This document shows, in pieces, positions 44,529-54,500 of a stretch of DNA of 64,000 bases. How positions within the stretch are numbered: position 1 is the stretch's first letter; each line of letters starts with the position of its first letter. The notes below the pieces were generated by a model. That model saw only the letters and a program-made list of their open reading frames with translations. It ran no database searches and was not told the origin of the DNA. The position numbers were made by a program, and so were the translations under genes. The DNA is from DATFVA01 sp963764235 (GTDB lineage: Bacteria; Bacteroidota; Ignavibacteria; Ignavibacteriales; Ignavibacteriaceae): assembly GCA_963764235.1 (NCBI GenBank), contig CAVXRO010000006.1:682001-746000 (forward strand), written 5' to 3'.

Positions 44529-45509
44529 CTATTGTTTTGCAGGGGTAAAATGTATAACGCTGTTCTGAACCGGTTTAACTGTTCTCAGGTAATCATAAAT
44601 AGCACTAAGATCTTCTTCAGTAATACCGGCGAAAAAATCCCAGGGCATGATTGTATTATAAGCACCGGGTTTAACACTAATATTTCTGACTGAATCGGAG
44701 GCAAATGTTTTGAATCTGGCAATGAATTCTTCTTTTGTCCATCTGCCGATTCCTGTTGTACTATCGGGTGTTATATTTGCACTTCTCATCAATCCCCAGG
44801 GAAGGTGGAACTCCATGCCTCCGGCCAGGTACATTCCGGGCTTGGGTTCACCCTGATCAGACTGGGTATGGCAATCTGTACAGGATGCGATTGTTACAAG
44901 ATACTCTCCGTATTTTATACGGTTGTTTTTGTCTACTTCAACGGGTGAATATGTTTTCGGAGGCATTGTTTTCACAATCATGGAAAGCGGGAAATCAAGT
45001 TCTGTATCAGGAACCTTATTTTCCACAGGCTGGAGTGAGCGGACATAAGCAACTATAGAATACAGATCCTCCCTGGTCATATGATTAAATCCGGGATATG
45101 GCATTATTGGAAATAACGCCTTATTATCTTTAGTGACTCCCTGTGTTATAGCTCTGATAAGCTCGCCGTCGGTCCATTGTCCGATCCCGGCAGGAGTAAT
45201 ATTTTTTACATAAATATCACCGGGAAATCCCTCTTCTTTTCCAAATTTTCCGCCGCCCTTTCCTTCAGTCCCGGGTATAAGCGGTGCTCCGTATTTCGAC
45301 CAGTCTCTCTCCGAGTGGCAGTCAATACAACCTGCAACATGATTAGCAAGGTATTCTCCCCGTTTGATTCTTTCCGGCGTTATTTCAACTTTAATATCAG
45401 CAGGTTTATCGACATCCGGATACCTGGAGTTGAAATAAATAAAGCCGACTGCTAACAGAAGAACAATTACGCCGACTATATAGCCGGCTATCCGTAGGAA
45501 CTTTTTCAT
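44529..45509 (-). CDS. membrane-anchored dihaem c-type cytochrome, copy 1
   Basis: I take the start at 45509 (AGG site upstream), since the earlier GTG at 45575 would put polar residues before the anchor. The 326-residue product has a basic start, one anchor (about residues 5-26), then CIDCH at C61 and CTDCH in a second domain. Methionine loops PIMPYPGF and NTIMPWDFFAG resemble those of the neighbouring copy. Long stretches are shared with that copy (RGEYLANHV / RGDYLVNHV; IPGTEGKGGGKF / IPGTEGMGGHKF). Role: electron transfer in the periplasm. The ligand set is intact. Confidence 0.88.
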   Translation of the reverse strand: MKKFLRIAGYIVGVIVLLLAVGFIYFNSRYPDVDKPADIKVEITPERIKRGEYLANHVAGCIDCHSERDWSKYGAPLIPGTEGKGGGKFGKEEGFPGDIYVKNITPAGIGQWTDGELIRAITQGVTKDNKALFPIMPYPGFNHMTREDLYSIVAYVRSLQPVENKVPDTELDFPLSMIVKTMPPKTYSPVEVDKNNRIKYGEYLVTIASCTDCHTQSDQGEPKPGMYLAGGMEFHLPWGLMRSANITPDSTTGIGRWTKEEFIARFKTFASDSVRNISVKPGAYNTIMPWDFFAGITEEDLSAIYDYLRTVKPVQNSVIHFTPAKQ

Positions 45510-45803
45510 CTTGAACCTTTTGTTTGTTGTTATTATTGAGTTAAAAAAACCTGTCGTCCGTTTTTCCTGATTCACGGTAAAAACATAAATTACCCTGATC
45601 CGGCTGAAAAAACGGGAATTACCTTCCTCCAGGTAATGGCGAAGGCAATAAGATAAATTTCTTGGGAATCGGACAGGAATCTACTGCGAAGAACTATTTT
45701 AGTCAATACCGCTTGTGTAAAAAAAAGTCCCTTCCTGTAGTGGGGAAATGTATTTGTAGATTTTCAATTTTAGTTTTAATTTAGAAATAAACCGGAGAAT
45801 TAT

Positions 45804-46019
45804 ATGATAAGCAAAGAATTACTGGATATATTATGCTGTCCGGAAACAAAGGCAGAACTTGTGCTGGATGGAGAAACGCTTGTTTCGACGGACAAAAATA
45901 CCCGTCGGCGTTACCGTATTGAGGATGACATTCCGATCATGCTCATAGATGAATCTGAACAGCTGAGCATGCAGGAGTGGAAGGAAATTATGAAGAAGCA
46001 TGGCAGGAAAACTGACTGA
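45804..46019 (+). CDS. Trm112-family protein
   Basis: A 71-residue Trm112/UPF0434-type protein: LLDILCCPETKAELVL, a TRRRYRIEDDIPIMLIDE strand pattern and an acidic-basic C-terminal helix. In bacteria such proteins are small zinc-ribbon relatives that can activate methyltransferases. Here only two adjacent cysteines (CC) remain, so zinc binding by a full set is unlikely. The start has a weak GGAGAATT site. A long 294-base stretch upstream (45510-45803) contains no gene I can support; only a short TTACCT/AGGTAA palindrome is seen there. Confidence 0.8.
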   Translation: MISKELLDILCCPETKAELVLDGETLVSTDKNTRRRYRIEDDIPIMLIDESEQLSMQEWKEIMKKHGRKTD

Positions 46020-46073
46020 TTTTCTTCGTAATTTTCAATATGTTTGATTTACTATTCACAAATTCTCACTTTT

Positions 46074-46652
46074 ATGGATCCAATTAATATTTTGATAGGA
46101 CTCAACGTTGTTGCAACGTTCGGTGCGCATTATACAGGCGCAAAAAGAGGACTCCGCTCTGCAATAGGTGCAGCAAAGGAAAAACCAACAAGTTTTCTAC
46201 AGACTGTCCCAGTTTATCTGTCAACCTTAACACTACTGGGTACGATCATCGGCGTCTTCCGGATCGGTACACTGGAATACCTTCCTTCGTATGAACCGGT
46301 AAGGATAATAGGGCTGTGCTTTTTCCTGGTCTTTTCGTGGATACAGATTCTAACTGTTAAAACTCTTGCTGAAAACTATTCCCAGGAAGTCCTGATCCAT
46401 AAAGATCATGTGCTTGTTACCAGCGGAATTTTCAGAGTAGTAAGACATCCCCAGTACCTGTCCCAGATTTTAATGGACCTCGGTGCTGCAGCTGCACTGC
46501 TTAGTTATATTGTTCTGCCTCTTGCAATAATTGAGATCCCCCTGCTCATAATGCGGGCTATGATGGAGGAAAGACTCCTTGCAAAATACTTTAAAGATGA
46601 GTATAAAGAGTACAAAAAGAAGAGCGGATTTTTAATCCCGTTTATCGGTTAG
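46074..46652 (+). CDS. ICMT-like membrane methyltransferase
   Basis: The ATG at 46074 gives 192 residues; an in-frame TTG 30 bases upstream is less likely. There are about four to five membrane segments. The C-terminal part carries GIFRVVRHPQYLSQIL, then EERLLAKYFKDEYKEYKKK, the pattern of isoprenylcysteine carboxyl methyltransferase-like and phospholipid-methyltransferase-like enzymes. The substrate is not known. It stands between the Trm112 gene and the amidase, whose ATG follows its stop directly. Confidence 0.82.
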   Translation: MDPINILIGLNVVATFGAHYTGAKRGLRSAIGAAKEKPTSFLQTVPVYLSTLTLLGTIIGVFRIGTLEYLPSYEPVRIIGLCFFLVFSWIQILTVKTLAENYSQEVLIHKDHVLVTSGIFRVVRHPQYLSQILMDLGAAAALLSYIVLPLAIIEIPLLIMRAMMEERLLAKYFKDEYKEYKKKSGFLIPFIG

Positions 46653-48206
46653 ATGAAGATATGGAATATGCGGAAGTCAGTTTATTTTATAGTTAGTTTT
46701 ATAATCTTATTACAGGGTTTAATATTTGCACAGAATGCAGATGAGATTGTCCTTAATACCTCAAAAGGTACAAGCTATATCCCGGTTTATAAACGCCAGG
46801 GCATAATTTACTTTTCAATAAATCATTTCGCTGATGCAACTTCTGCGTCGTATTATATAAACGACGAGACAAAAAAAATCGAGTTAAAGTATCCGGAACA
46901 TAATCTTAAAATAACAGGCCAGAACCCATTTATTATTCTTACCACTAAGGATAATAAAACAGAAAAAATATTTCAGCTCCCAACTTCCACATACTTATTA
47001 AACAATAATATCTACGTTCCCCTGTTTTACACTCTTGATATTCTCAGGAAGGCTTCGGGTCAGGATATAGTAATAGAAAGCGACAGAAGGATTGCGATAA
47101 GGGGGAAACTGTCGGACGAGATTCCCGATGCGACAACAGCGAAGTTAAATATAACAGATCTTAGGATTGAGCAGAAGGCGAACGGTACCTTGATAAGAGT
47201 TAAAACGAATAAGCGGATACCTTCATATTACAGCAGCTATAAGAAGGGACTGCTTACAATCATCTTTCGTAAAGTGAATGCTGATCTGAACAGGATGGCT
47301 TCGGTGGCCGGGAAGGGATTGGTAAAGGATATCAATGTTAGGAATATCGGACCCGATACTCAGTTCGAGTTTTCTGTAGGAAAGGATTATTCAAGCAGCG
47401 AAGTACTGAATGTTGACGGAAGTAAGGACATCCAGATCGCAATTCACAACAAAGCGTTTTCCAATACTGTCGATAATGATAAAAATAAGGAAAAGTGGAA
47501 GTTTGATGTGATCGTGCTGGACGCCGGACACGGAGGAAAAGATGCAGGCGCAATCGGGGTGAACGGGGTGAAGGAGAAAGATGTAAACCTGGCGGTAACC
47601 CTTGCACTGGGCCGGCTGATTGAGAAAGAAATGAAGGATGTAAAAGTTGTTTATACCAGGAAGAATGATACGTTCGTTGAACTTTACCGTCGCGGTAAAA
47701 TAGCTAATGAGAATGACGGCAAGCTGTTTATTTCTATTCATTGCAATTCTACACCGAAGAAACCGACAGATGCAAGCGGGTTTGAGGTTTACTTATTGCG
47801 GCCGGGAAGAACGAAAGAAGCAATCTCTATAGCAGAAAGAGAAAACAGTGTAATACAATATGAAGAAAATCCTAAAAGGTATGAGAAACTAACTGATGAG
47901 AATTTTATCCTGGTAAGTATGGCCCATTCAGCCTATATGCGGTACTCGGAAAGGTTCTCGGAGCTGGTTGATAAGAGTTATCCTCTGCAGACAGATATTC
48001 CATCCCGCGGGGTTAAACAGGCTGGCTTTTATGTCCTTGTGGGTGCCTCAATGCCCAGCGTTCTCGTTGAAACAGGATTTATTTCCAACCGGCATGATGC
48101 AAAATATATTTCCAGTAAAAAAGGACAGGAGAAAATCGCCGAAGCGATCTTCAATGCCATAAAAAGCTACAAAAAATTCTACGAATCCTCTCTTGAGAAC
48201 AATTAA
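46653..48206 (+). CDS. N-acetylmuramoyl-L-alanine amidase (Amidase_3)
   Basis: The 517-residue exported protein has a signal peptide, then a copper-amine-oxidase-like segment (about residues 30-150). An AMIN-type domain (KLNITDLRIEQKANGTLIRVK) follows at about 165-250. The C-terminal zinc amidase domain carries ligands H293 (DAGHGGKD), E308 (VKEKDV) and H363 (ISIHCN), with catalytic E473 (VLVETGFIS). It cleaves the bond between muramic acid and the stem peptide, typically during cell separation. The helix that occludes the active site in AmiC-like enzymes could lie between 380 and 440, so control by an EnvC-type activator is possible. Confidence 0.9.
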   Translation: MKIWNMRKSVYFIVSFIILLQGLIFAQNADEIVLNTSKGTSYIPVYKRQGIIYFSINHFADATSASYYINDETKKIELKYPEHNLKITGQNPFIILTTKDNKTEKIFQLPTSTYLLNNNIYVPLFYTLDILRKASGQDIVIESDRRIAIRGKLSDEIPDATTAKLNITDLRIEQKANGTLIRVKTNKRIPSYYSSYKKGLLTIIFRKVNADLNRMASVAGKGLVKDINVRNIGPDTQFEFSVGKDYSSSEVLNVDGSKDIQIAIHNKAFSNTVDNDKNKEKWKFDVIVLDAGHGGKDAGAIGVNGVKEKDVNLAVTLALGRLIEKEMKDVKVVYTRKNDTFVELYRRGKIANENDGKLFISIHCNSTPKKPTDASGFEVYLLRPGRTKEAISIAERENSVIQYEENPKRYEKLTDENFILVSMAHSAYMRYSERFSELVDKSYPLQTDIPSRGVKQAGFYVLVGASMPSVLVETGFISNRHDAKYISSKKGQEKIAEAIFNAIKSYKKFYESSLENN

Positions 48207-48383
48207 CAGGCTCCGGTTTAGGTAAAATTTCTCCGAAAACCTCCTTTCTCATTATTACAGCCTGCCCTTAATTTGATCCAAATCACATAGATATTTGCCG
48301 TTCATAAGAATTAATTTGGATTTTATTATTCGATCATATACATTTGGAAACCGAAAAAACAATATGAGTTTCCTTATGGGACG

Positions 48384-48408
48384 AACAGATAAAACATCTG
48401 TTTTTTTT
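48384..48408 (+). terminator. hairpin with T-run before the efflux operon
   Basis: AACAGAT and ATCTGTT pair around AAAAC, followed by a T-run reaching 48408. It lies 178 bases after the amidase stop and 62 bases before the tetR start. It may terminate the amidase transcript or act as an attenuator in the efflux leader. Confidence 0.6.
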
Positions 48409-48422
48409 GACACCAAATGGAA

Positions 48423-48442
48423 ACTGAATAAACTAATTCAGT
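48423..48442. promoter_or_regulatory. candidate TetR operator
   Basis: ACTGAAT-N6-ATTCAGT is a perfect 20-base inverted repeat 28 bases before the tetR start codon. A half-similar GGAAACCGAA motif at 48346-48355 resembles the GGAAACTGAA that runs into it, so there may be two operator half-sites. Binding is inferred from position only. Confidence 0.5.
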
Positions 48443-48469
48443 GTCCTGCAGAATAGGAGAATAAGAGAG

Positions 48470-49111
48470 ATGCACGAAGAAAAAGAGATCAAAGAGAGAA
48501 TATTGAGTCAGGCCGAGCAGCTGTTCATACAGTTCGGATACTCTAAAGTCACGATGGATGAGATTGCAGCAAGTCTTGGAATGAGTAAAAAGACTCTGTA
48601 TAAATTCTTTCCAGGGAAGGAAGTATTAGTCAAAGAAATGATAACCTCGATGAAGTGTTCTATTGACGATCATATAGAATTTATCTGGAATAATCAGAAA
48701 ATGGATTTTATGGATAAACTAAAATCTGTAATGAATTTCATCGGGAAGCAGACCACAAAACTTCACGGTCCGCTGCTCGAAGACCTTCACAAAAACATTC
48801 CGGAAGTATGGAAGGAAATACATGATTTCCGGAAGGCGAATGCAGTTAAAAGGTTCACAACTTTTATAAATGAGGGAGTGGAAAAAGGTGTGTTCAGAAA
48901 AGATATTGACAGGCAGCTAATAATACTTTTTTACCTGCACGCTATTCAGGGGATGATAAATCCTGAGACATTAACCCAGCTCCCATATTCAGCAAACCAG
49001 GTATTCGATGCGGTTATCAGGATAATATTTGAGGGAATATTAACAGAAGAGGGGCGTAACGAGTATTTATCATATAACAGTGAAGAAATAATTAAAGGAG
49101 AAAATCAGTAA
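48470..49111 (+). CDS. TetR-family transcriptional regulator
   Basis: The 213-residue protein begins with a TetR DNA-binding domain: RILSQAEQLFIQFGYSKVTMDEIAASLGMSKKTLYKFFPGKEVLVKEMI (seen as FGYSKVTMDEIA, ASLGMSKKTLYKFF). The C-terminal helical ligand-binding part is less conserved. The gene heads an operon with TolC, membrane-fusion and RND genes; the TolC ATG overlaps its TAA. It most likely represses the operon and lets go on binding a toxic ligand. A palindrome sits just upstream. Confidence 0.93.
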   Translation: MHEEKEIKERILSQAEQLFIQFGYSKVTMDEIAASLGMSKKTLYKFFPGKEVLVKEMITSMKCSIDDHIEFIWNNQKMDFMDKLKSVMNFIGKQTTKLHGPLLEDLHKNIPEVWKEIHDFRKANAVKRFTTFINEGVEKGVFRKDIDRQLIILFYLHAIQGMINPETLTQLPYSANQVFDAVIRIIFEGILTEEGRNEYLSYNSEEIIKGENQ

Positions 49112-50430
49112 TGAAATCCGGACTAACAGGGATTTTAATATTTCTCTTCTCAGGAATTTTTTCTGTTAATTTATTTGCCCAGGATTCACGTAACCTAACC
49201 CTGGAAGAGAGTATTCAAATCGGACTAAAGAACAGTGAATTAATTCATTCATCTCAGATGAAAGTTAATTATGCCGAAGCAAGGTGGAGCGAAGTTAATA
49301 CTTACCGGCTTCCGTCATTAAAATTAAATGCGTCTTACACAAGACTCAGTGAAATTGAACCTTTCATTCTGAATACACCTTTCGGCAATTTTGATATTCA
49401 GCCTTCGATAGTTAATAACTATAATATTAAGCTTTCGCTTCAGCAGCCGATTTTTACCGGCTTCAGGTTATCTAGCAGTTCCAACATTGCCGAATACACT
49501 TATGAAGCTCAGAAACAAGAATATACCAAAGATGAGCAGCAGCTTATCTATGATATAAAAAAAGCATACTGGGGATTGTTTGATGTAACAAAGGTTAAAA
49601 GTGTTGTCGATGAAAATATAGATCTCATTAAAGCTCATCTTTCTGATGTAAAGAATTTCTATGAGAACGGAATCTCAACAAAGAACGATGTACTGAAAGT
49701 TCAGGTTCAACTTGCCGAAGCAGAGCTCCGCCAGATCGATGCTGATAATGGAGTGAAATTAGCAACGAGTAATTTGAACAATGTGATAGGGTTGCCGTTA
49801 TCAACAAATATTGAGGTGCAGTCTGACGTTACATTGGAAGATGAGAATACCCCCGATCTTGATCAGCTTATCCAGGAGGCAATAGAAAACAGGCCTGAGC
49901 TCAAATCAATGGATTTCCGCCTGAAGGCCGGTGAGAGCGGTGTTACTATGGCTGAATCCGGCTGGTACCCGCAGATCTACCTTGCAGGGAATTATTACTA
50001 TTCGAGACCCAACCAGCGCATATTCCCGGCCGAGGATAAATTTAACGGGACCTGGGATGTGAGCGTAGGATTATCATGGGATATATGGAACTGGCTGGCA
50101 ACAAGTGACCAGACGAAGCAGGCAGAGGCCCAGCTGGAACAGGTGAAGGACGGATATAAGAGTCTGAAAGATGGTGTCAGTCTTGAAGTAACCCAGAACT
50201 ACCTGAATTTGCTGAAAGCAAAGGAGAAGGTTATTGCCTCCAACCAGAGCGTTCACCAGGCAGAAGAAAATTACCGTGTTACAAATGAAACATTTAAGAA
50301 TGGTCTTGCATTGAACTCAGATTTGCTGGATGCGGAGTTTGCCTTGCTTCAGGCGAAGACAAACTATATACAGTCACTTGCGGATTATGAGCTTGCAAAA
50401 GCAGGTTTAGAAAAATCAATTGGTAAATAA
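49111..50430 (+). CDS. TolC-family outer-membrane efflux protein
   Basis: The 439-residue protein has a signal peptide and two repeats of the OEP domain, with long coiled helices (ARWSEVNTYRLPSLKLNASYTRL; QAEAQLEQVKDGYKSLKDGVSLEVTQNY) and LAEAELRQIDADNG. It forms the outer-membrane channel of the tripartite pump encoded by the next two genes. The start overlaps the tetR stop. It is somewhat shorter than E. coli TolC, as is usual for Bacteroidota. Confidence 0.93.
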   Translation: MKSGLTGILIFLFSGIFSVNLFAQDSRNLTLEESIQIGLKNSELIHSSQMKVNYAEARWSEVNTYRLPSLKLNASYTRLSEIEPFILNTPFGNFDIQPSIVNNYNIKLSLQQPIFTGFRLSSSSNIAEYTYEAQKQEYTKDEQQLIYDIKKAYWGLFDVTKVKSVVDENIDLIKAHLSDVKNFYENGISTKNDVLKVQVQLAEAELRQIDADNGVKLATSNLNNVIGLPLSTNIEVQSDVTLEDENTPDLDQLIQEAIENRPELKSMDFRLKAGESGVTMAESGWYPQIYLAGNYYYSRPNQRIFPAEDKFNGTWDVSVGLSWDIWNWLATSDQTKQAEAQLEQVKDGYKSLKDGVSLEVTQNYLNLLKAKEKVIASNQSVHQAEENYRVTNETFKNGLALNSDLLDAEFALLQAKTNYIQSLADYELAKAGLEKSIGK

Positions 50431-50448
50431 ATATAGAGAGCATATAAT

Positions 50449-51504
50449 ATGAAAAAGCTAAAGTATTACGTCATCTCGTTTGTTCTTTTTGCAGCATTAA
50501 TACTGGTGCTGCTTAATAATCGTACTCAGCTTGAGGCAAAAGCTAAGAACGATAAGATCAGCGCTTACCCGGTAACAGTATCTACTGTTGAAAACAAGGA
50601 GGTATCAAACAATATAGAACTGGTAGGGACAATAGTGGGAGAGAATGATGTCCAGGTCATCTCTGAAGCACAGGGAAAAGTAACAGGGATATTTGCCAAT
50701 GTGGGAGATTATAAACAGGCAGGTTCAGTCATTGCACAGCTTGATGATGAACTGAAGGAGAGTGCATATCAGACGGCACAGGTAAACCTCGAAAAGTCCA
50801 AAAAAGATTTTGAGAGGTATGATGCTTTATATAAAAATAAATCTGTTTCCGATGTACAGTATGAGCAGGCAAAGCTGGCTTATTATAATGCACAATCGCA
50901 GTATGTAGCCGCAAAGAAGGATTATGAGAACACCAAAATTACTGCACCGATATCAGGAATCATTACTGCCCGGAATGTGGATATGGGCACCTATGTCAAC
51001 AAAACTATGCCTGTTGCAAATATCGTAGATATATCAAGACTTAAGGTTAAGGTCGGTGTAGCAGAAAAAGATGTGTTCTCCCTGAAGAAAGGTGATAAAG
51101 TTACTGTAACAACAGATATTTATCCCGGCGTTCAGTTTACAGGCACTATTTCTACGATAAGTGATAAGGGAGACCAGGCTCATAATTACCCGGTTGAAAT
51201 TTCACTGGTTAATAGTAAAGATCACCCTCTGAAATCAGGAATGTTCGGTAAGATTACTTTTGTATCAAAAACTACTGAACCAAGACTTATTGTTTCCCGT
51301 GACGCCCTGATTGGAAGTATTAAAAATCCGCAGGTATTCATTGTGGAAAATGGTATCGTTCACCAGAAGAATATTACAGTAGGCAATGCTTACGATAATA
51401 ATCTGGAGGTAATAACAGGACTTAAGAACGGGGATAAAGTCGTTGTGAACGGACAGAATAATCTTGAAGAAAATACTGAAGTTTATGTTATAAACCAGGA
51501 TTAG
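50449..51504 (+). CDS. RND efflux membrane-fusion protein
   Basis: The 351-residue periplasmic adaptor has one N-terminal membrane segment (about residues 6-24). A barrel-sandwich (lipoyl) half follows (GTIVGENDVQVISEAQGKVTGIFANVGDYKQAG), then a helical hairpin, then the second half (NTKITAPISGIITARNVDMGTYV), and a beta-barrel domain with IVDISRLKVKVGVAEKDV. It is not obviously acylated; no lipobox is seen. It links the inner-membrane pump to the TolC channel. Confidence 0.93.
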   Translation: MKKLKYYVISFVLFAALILVLLNNRTQLEAKAKNDKISAYPVTVSTVENKEVSNNIELVGTIVGENDVQVISEAQGKVTGIFANVGDYKQAGSVIAQLDDELKESAYQTAQVNLEKSKKDFERYDALYKNKSVSDVQYEQAKLAYYNAQSQYVAAKKDYENTKITAPISGIITARNVDMGTYVNKTMPVANIVDISRLKVKVGVAEKDVFSLKKGDKVTVTTDIYPGVQFTGTISTISDKGDQAHNYPVEISLVNSKDHPLKSGMFGKITFVSKTTEPRLIVSRDALIGSIKNPQVFIVENGIVHQKNITVGNAYDNNLEVITGLKNGDKVVVNGQNNLEENTEVYVINQD

Positions 51505-51516
51505 GAGATTAAGAAA

Positions 51517-54500
51517 ATGACAATAACCGAATTAGCCATAAAACGACCAACGCTGATTGTAGTAATATTTGCTGCATTGACAGTACTTGGCATATACAGC
51601 TATACCCAGCTCGACTATGAGCTTCTTCCTAAAATAACACCTCCTGTCATCACAATTGCAACGGTTTACCCGGGTGCATCACCTAATGAGGTTGAGACTT
51701 CAGTAACTAAACCAATTGAGGATGCGATTTCCACCCTTGATGAGATAGATGCAGTAAATTCAACTTCATCCGAAGGTGTTTCGTTTGTTATGATTCAGTT
51801 TAACCAGTCAGCTGATGTTGATATCGCTCTCCAGAACGCCCAAAGGAAGGTGAACGAGGTGCTTACAAAGCTTCCCGCGGATGCAAAGCCTCCGACGATT
51901 TCAAAGTTTGCGCTGGATGAAATTCCTGTATTAAGGATGGGCGTTACGAGCACAGTGCCTTCAACAGAGTTCTACCAGTTTATAAAGGACAGGATCCAGC
52001 CGAGACTGGCAAAGATACCCGGAGTAGGACAAATAACCCTGGTGGGTGGAGATGAGAGAGAGATAAGAGTAAATCTTAGTGCAGATAAGCTTAAGGGATA
52101 CGGATTGTCAATACTACAGGTGACCCAGGCGATTAAATCTTCCAACCTTGATTTCCCGACCGGAAAAGTAGAAGATAGCAGGGAACAGCTTATCGTAAGA
52201 ATCGCAGGGAAATTCAGTTCTATAGATGCTCTGAAGAACCTTGTTGTTGCCCGGACAAGAGATGGAAGCGATATTCATCTTGATGATGTTGCTGAAGTGT
52301 ATGACGGCACTAAAGATATGACGATGCTGAACAGAATTAACAATGTTCCTTCTGTTGGTGTACTGGTCCAGAAGCAGACTGATGCGAACGCTGTTGAAGT
52401 GAGTAAACTTGTTCGTGCCGAAGTTGCTAAGATGGAATCGGATTACAAAGCGCAGGGAGTATCATTCAATATCGCACAGGACGGTTCGCAGTTTACTATA
52501 GATGCAGCAAATGGTGTGAAGTTCGACCTTGCTCTGGCTGTTGTGCTTGTTGCAATTGTGATGCTTTTATTCCTGCACAGCATGCGTGATTCTTTCATTG
52601 TAATGCTGGCGATCCCGGCTTCGATGGTTTCAACTTTTATTGTGATGTATGCCTTCGGGTTCACACTTAACCTGATGACCCTTCTCGGGTTATCGCTGAT
52701 TGTTGGAATCCTTGTGGATGACTCGATTGTAGTGCTGGAAAATATCCATCATCACCTGGAGAAAGGGGAGGAGAAGAGAACTGCAGCACTTAAAGGAAGA
52801 AATGAGATTGGATTTGCCGCTCTTGCAATCACCATGGTTGATGTTGTGGTATTCGTACCGCTTGCTTTGACAGGAGGACTGGTAGGTAATATCATCCGTC
52901 AGTTTGCGATCGTTGTTGTAATTGCAACTCTGCTTTCATTGTTCGTTTCATTTACAGTTACACCGCTCCTGGCTTCGAGGATCGGAAAGCTTGAGAAGTT
53001 AACCAAGGATACCATTATCGGCCGTTTTGCCATCTGGTTCGAAAATACATTTAACAGGATTGTGGAGCATTACCTGGGAGTTCTTAAATGGGCACTTCAT
53101 AACAGGTGGAAGGTTATAACGATGACGATAGTCTTATTTATTGCGTCATTCACACTTATTCCGGCTGGATTTATAGGCAGCGAATTCATTACACAATCTG
53201 ACAGAGGTGAGTTCGCGGTTATACTGGAGATGCCATCCGGCTCTTCCATTGAAAATACGAACTACGTTACCCAGAAAGTTGAAAAATATATCAACAACCT
53301 TCCCGAGGTAAAGAATACATTCGTTACTGTCGGAGCCTCGAATGAAGGACTGCTGGGTCAGTCGTCTAATAATGCTTCCGAGATAGACGTGGCTCTCGTG
53401 CCGAAGGACAGGAGAGACAAAAGCACCGATGATTTAGGCGATATAATAAAAAGAGAAGCGATGAAGATTCCCGGCGTAAAAGCAAGAGTCAACCCGATCG
53501 GAATTTTCGGTACCGCCAACCAGACACCTATTCAGCTTATTGTTTCCGGTCCCAACAGAGAACTGGTTAAACAGGGAGCAGATAAACTGGTTTCGGCATT
53601 AAAGAAAATACCGGGAACTGCCGACGTAAGACTTTCCTCAGAAGACGGCAAACCAGAAACAAGAATAGATGTAGACAGGGCCAAAATGGCAGAGCTTGGT
53701 TTAAATGTTGCTGAAGTAGGATCCGCGTTGAGAGTGGCGCTAAGCGGTGACGATGATTCGAAGTACAGGGATGGTAATGATGATTATGATCTGCGTATTG
53801 CACTGGATAGGTTCGACCGTTCAAAGATATCCGATGTAAAAAACCTGACATTTATGAATAATAAGGGAGAACTTATTCAGCTTCAGCAGTTTGCCGATGT
53901 TTTCCAGACAACGGGACCAACCAAACTTCAGAGAAGAAACAGGATAAACTCAATCACAGTATTCTCACAGGTAAACGGCAGACCCAGCGGAAGCATTGGG
54001 CAGGATATACAAAAAGAGATAAATGCCGGCTTACTGCCTGCAGGAGTTGATGTTGCATACGAAGGTGATCTTAAGAATCAGTCGGAATCCTTCGGCGACC
54101 TTGGGCTGGCAATGCTTGCGGCAATCCTTTTCGTATACATGGTAATGATCGCACTGTATGACTCGTATCTCTACCCATTTGTGGTCCTTTTCTCAATACC
54201 GGTAGCGATGGTAGGAGCACTGCTTGCCCTGGCATTGACTATGAAGTCGCTGAGCATTTTCTCAATTCTCGGTATCATTATGCTTATAGGACTGGTAGGT
54301 AAAAATGCTATCCTGCTGGTTGACCGCGCTAACCAGAAGAGGAGAGAGGACGGGATGAGTCCTTACGATGCCTTGATAGAAGCAGGAAAGAGCAGGATCA
54401 GGCCGATACTTATGACCACAACCGCTATGGTTATTGGTATGCTGCCTCTGGCAATTGCTACCGACTCCGGTTCTGAATGGAAGTCGGGACTGGCCTGGGC

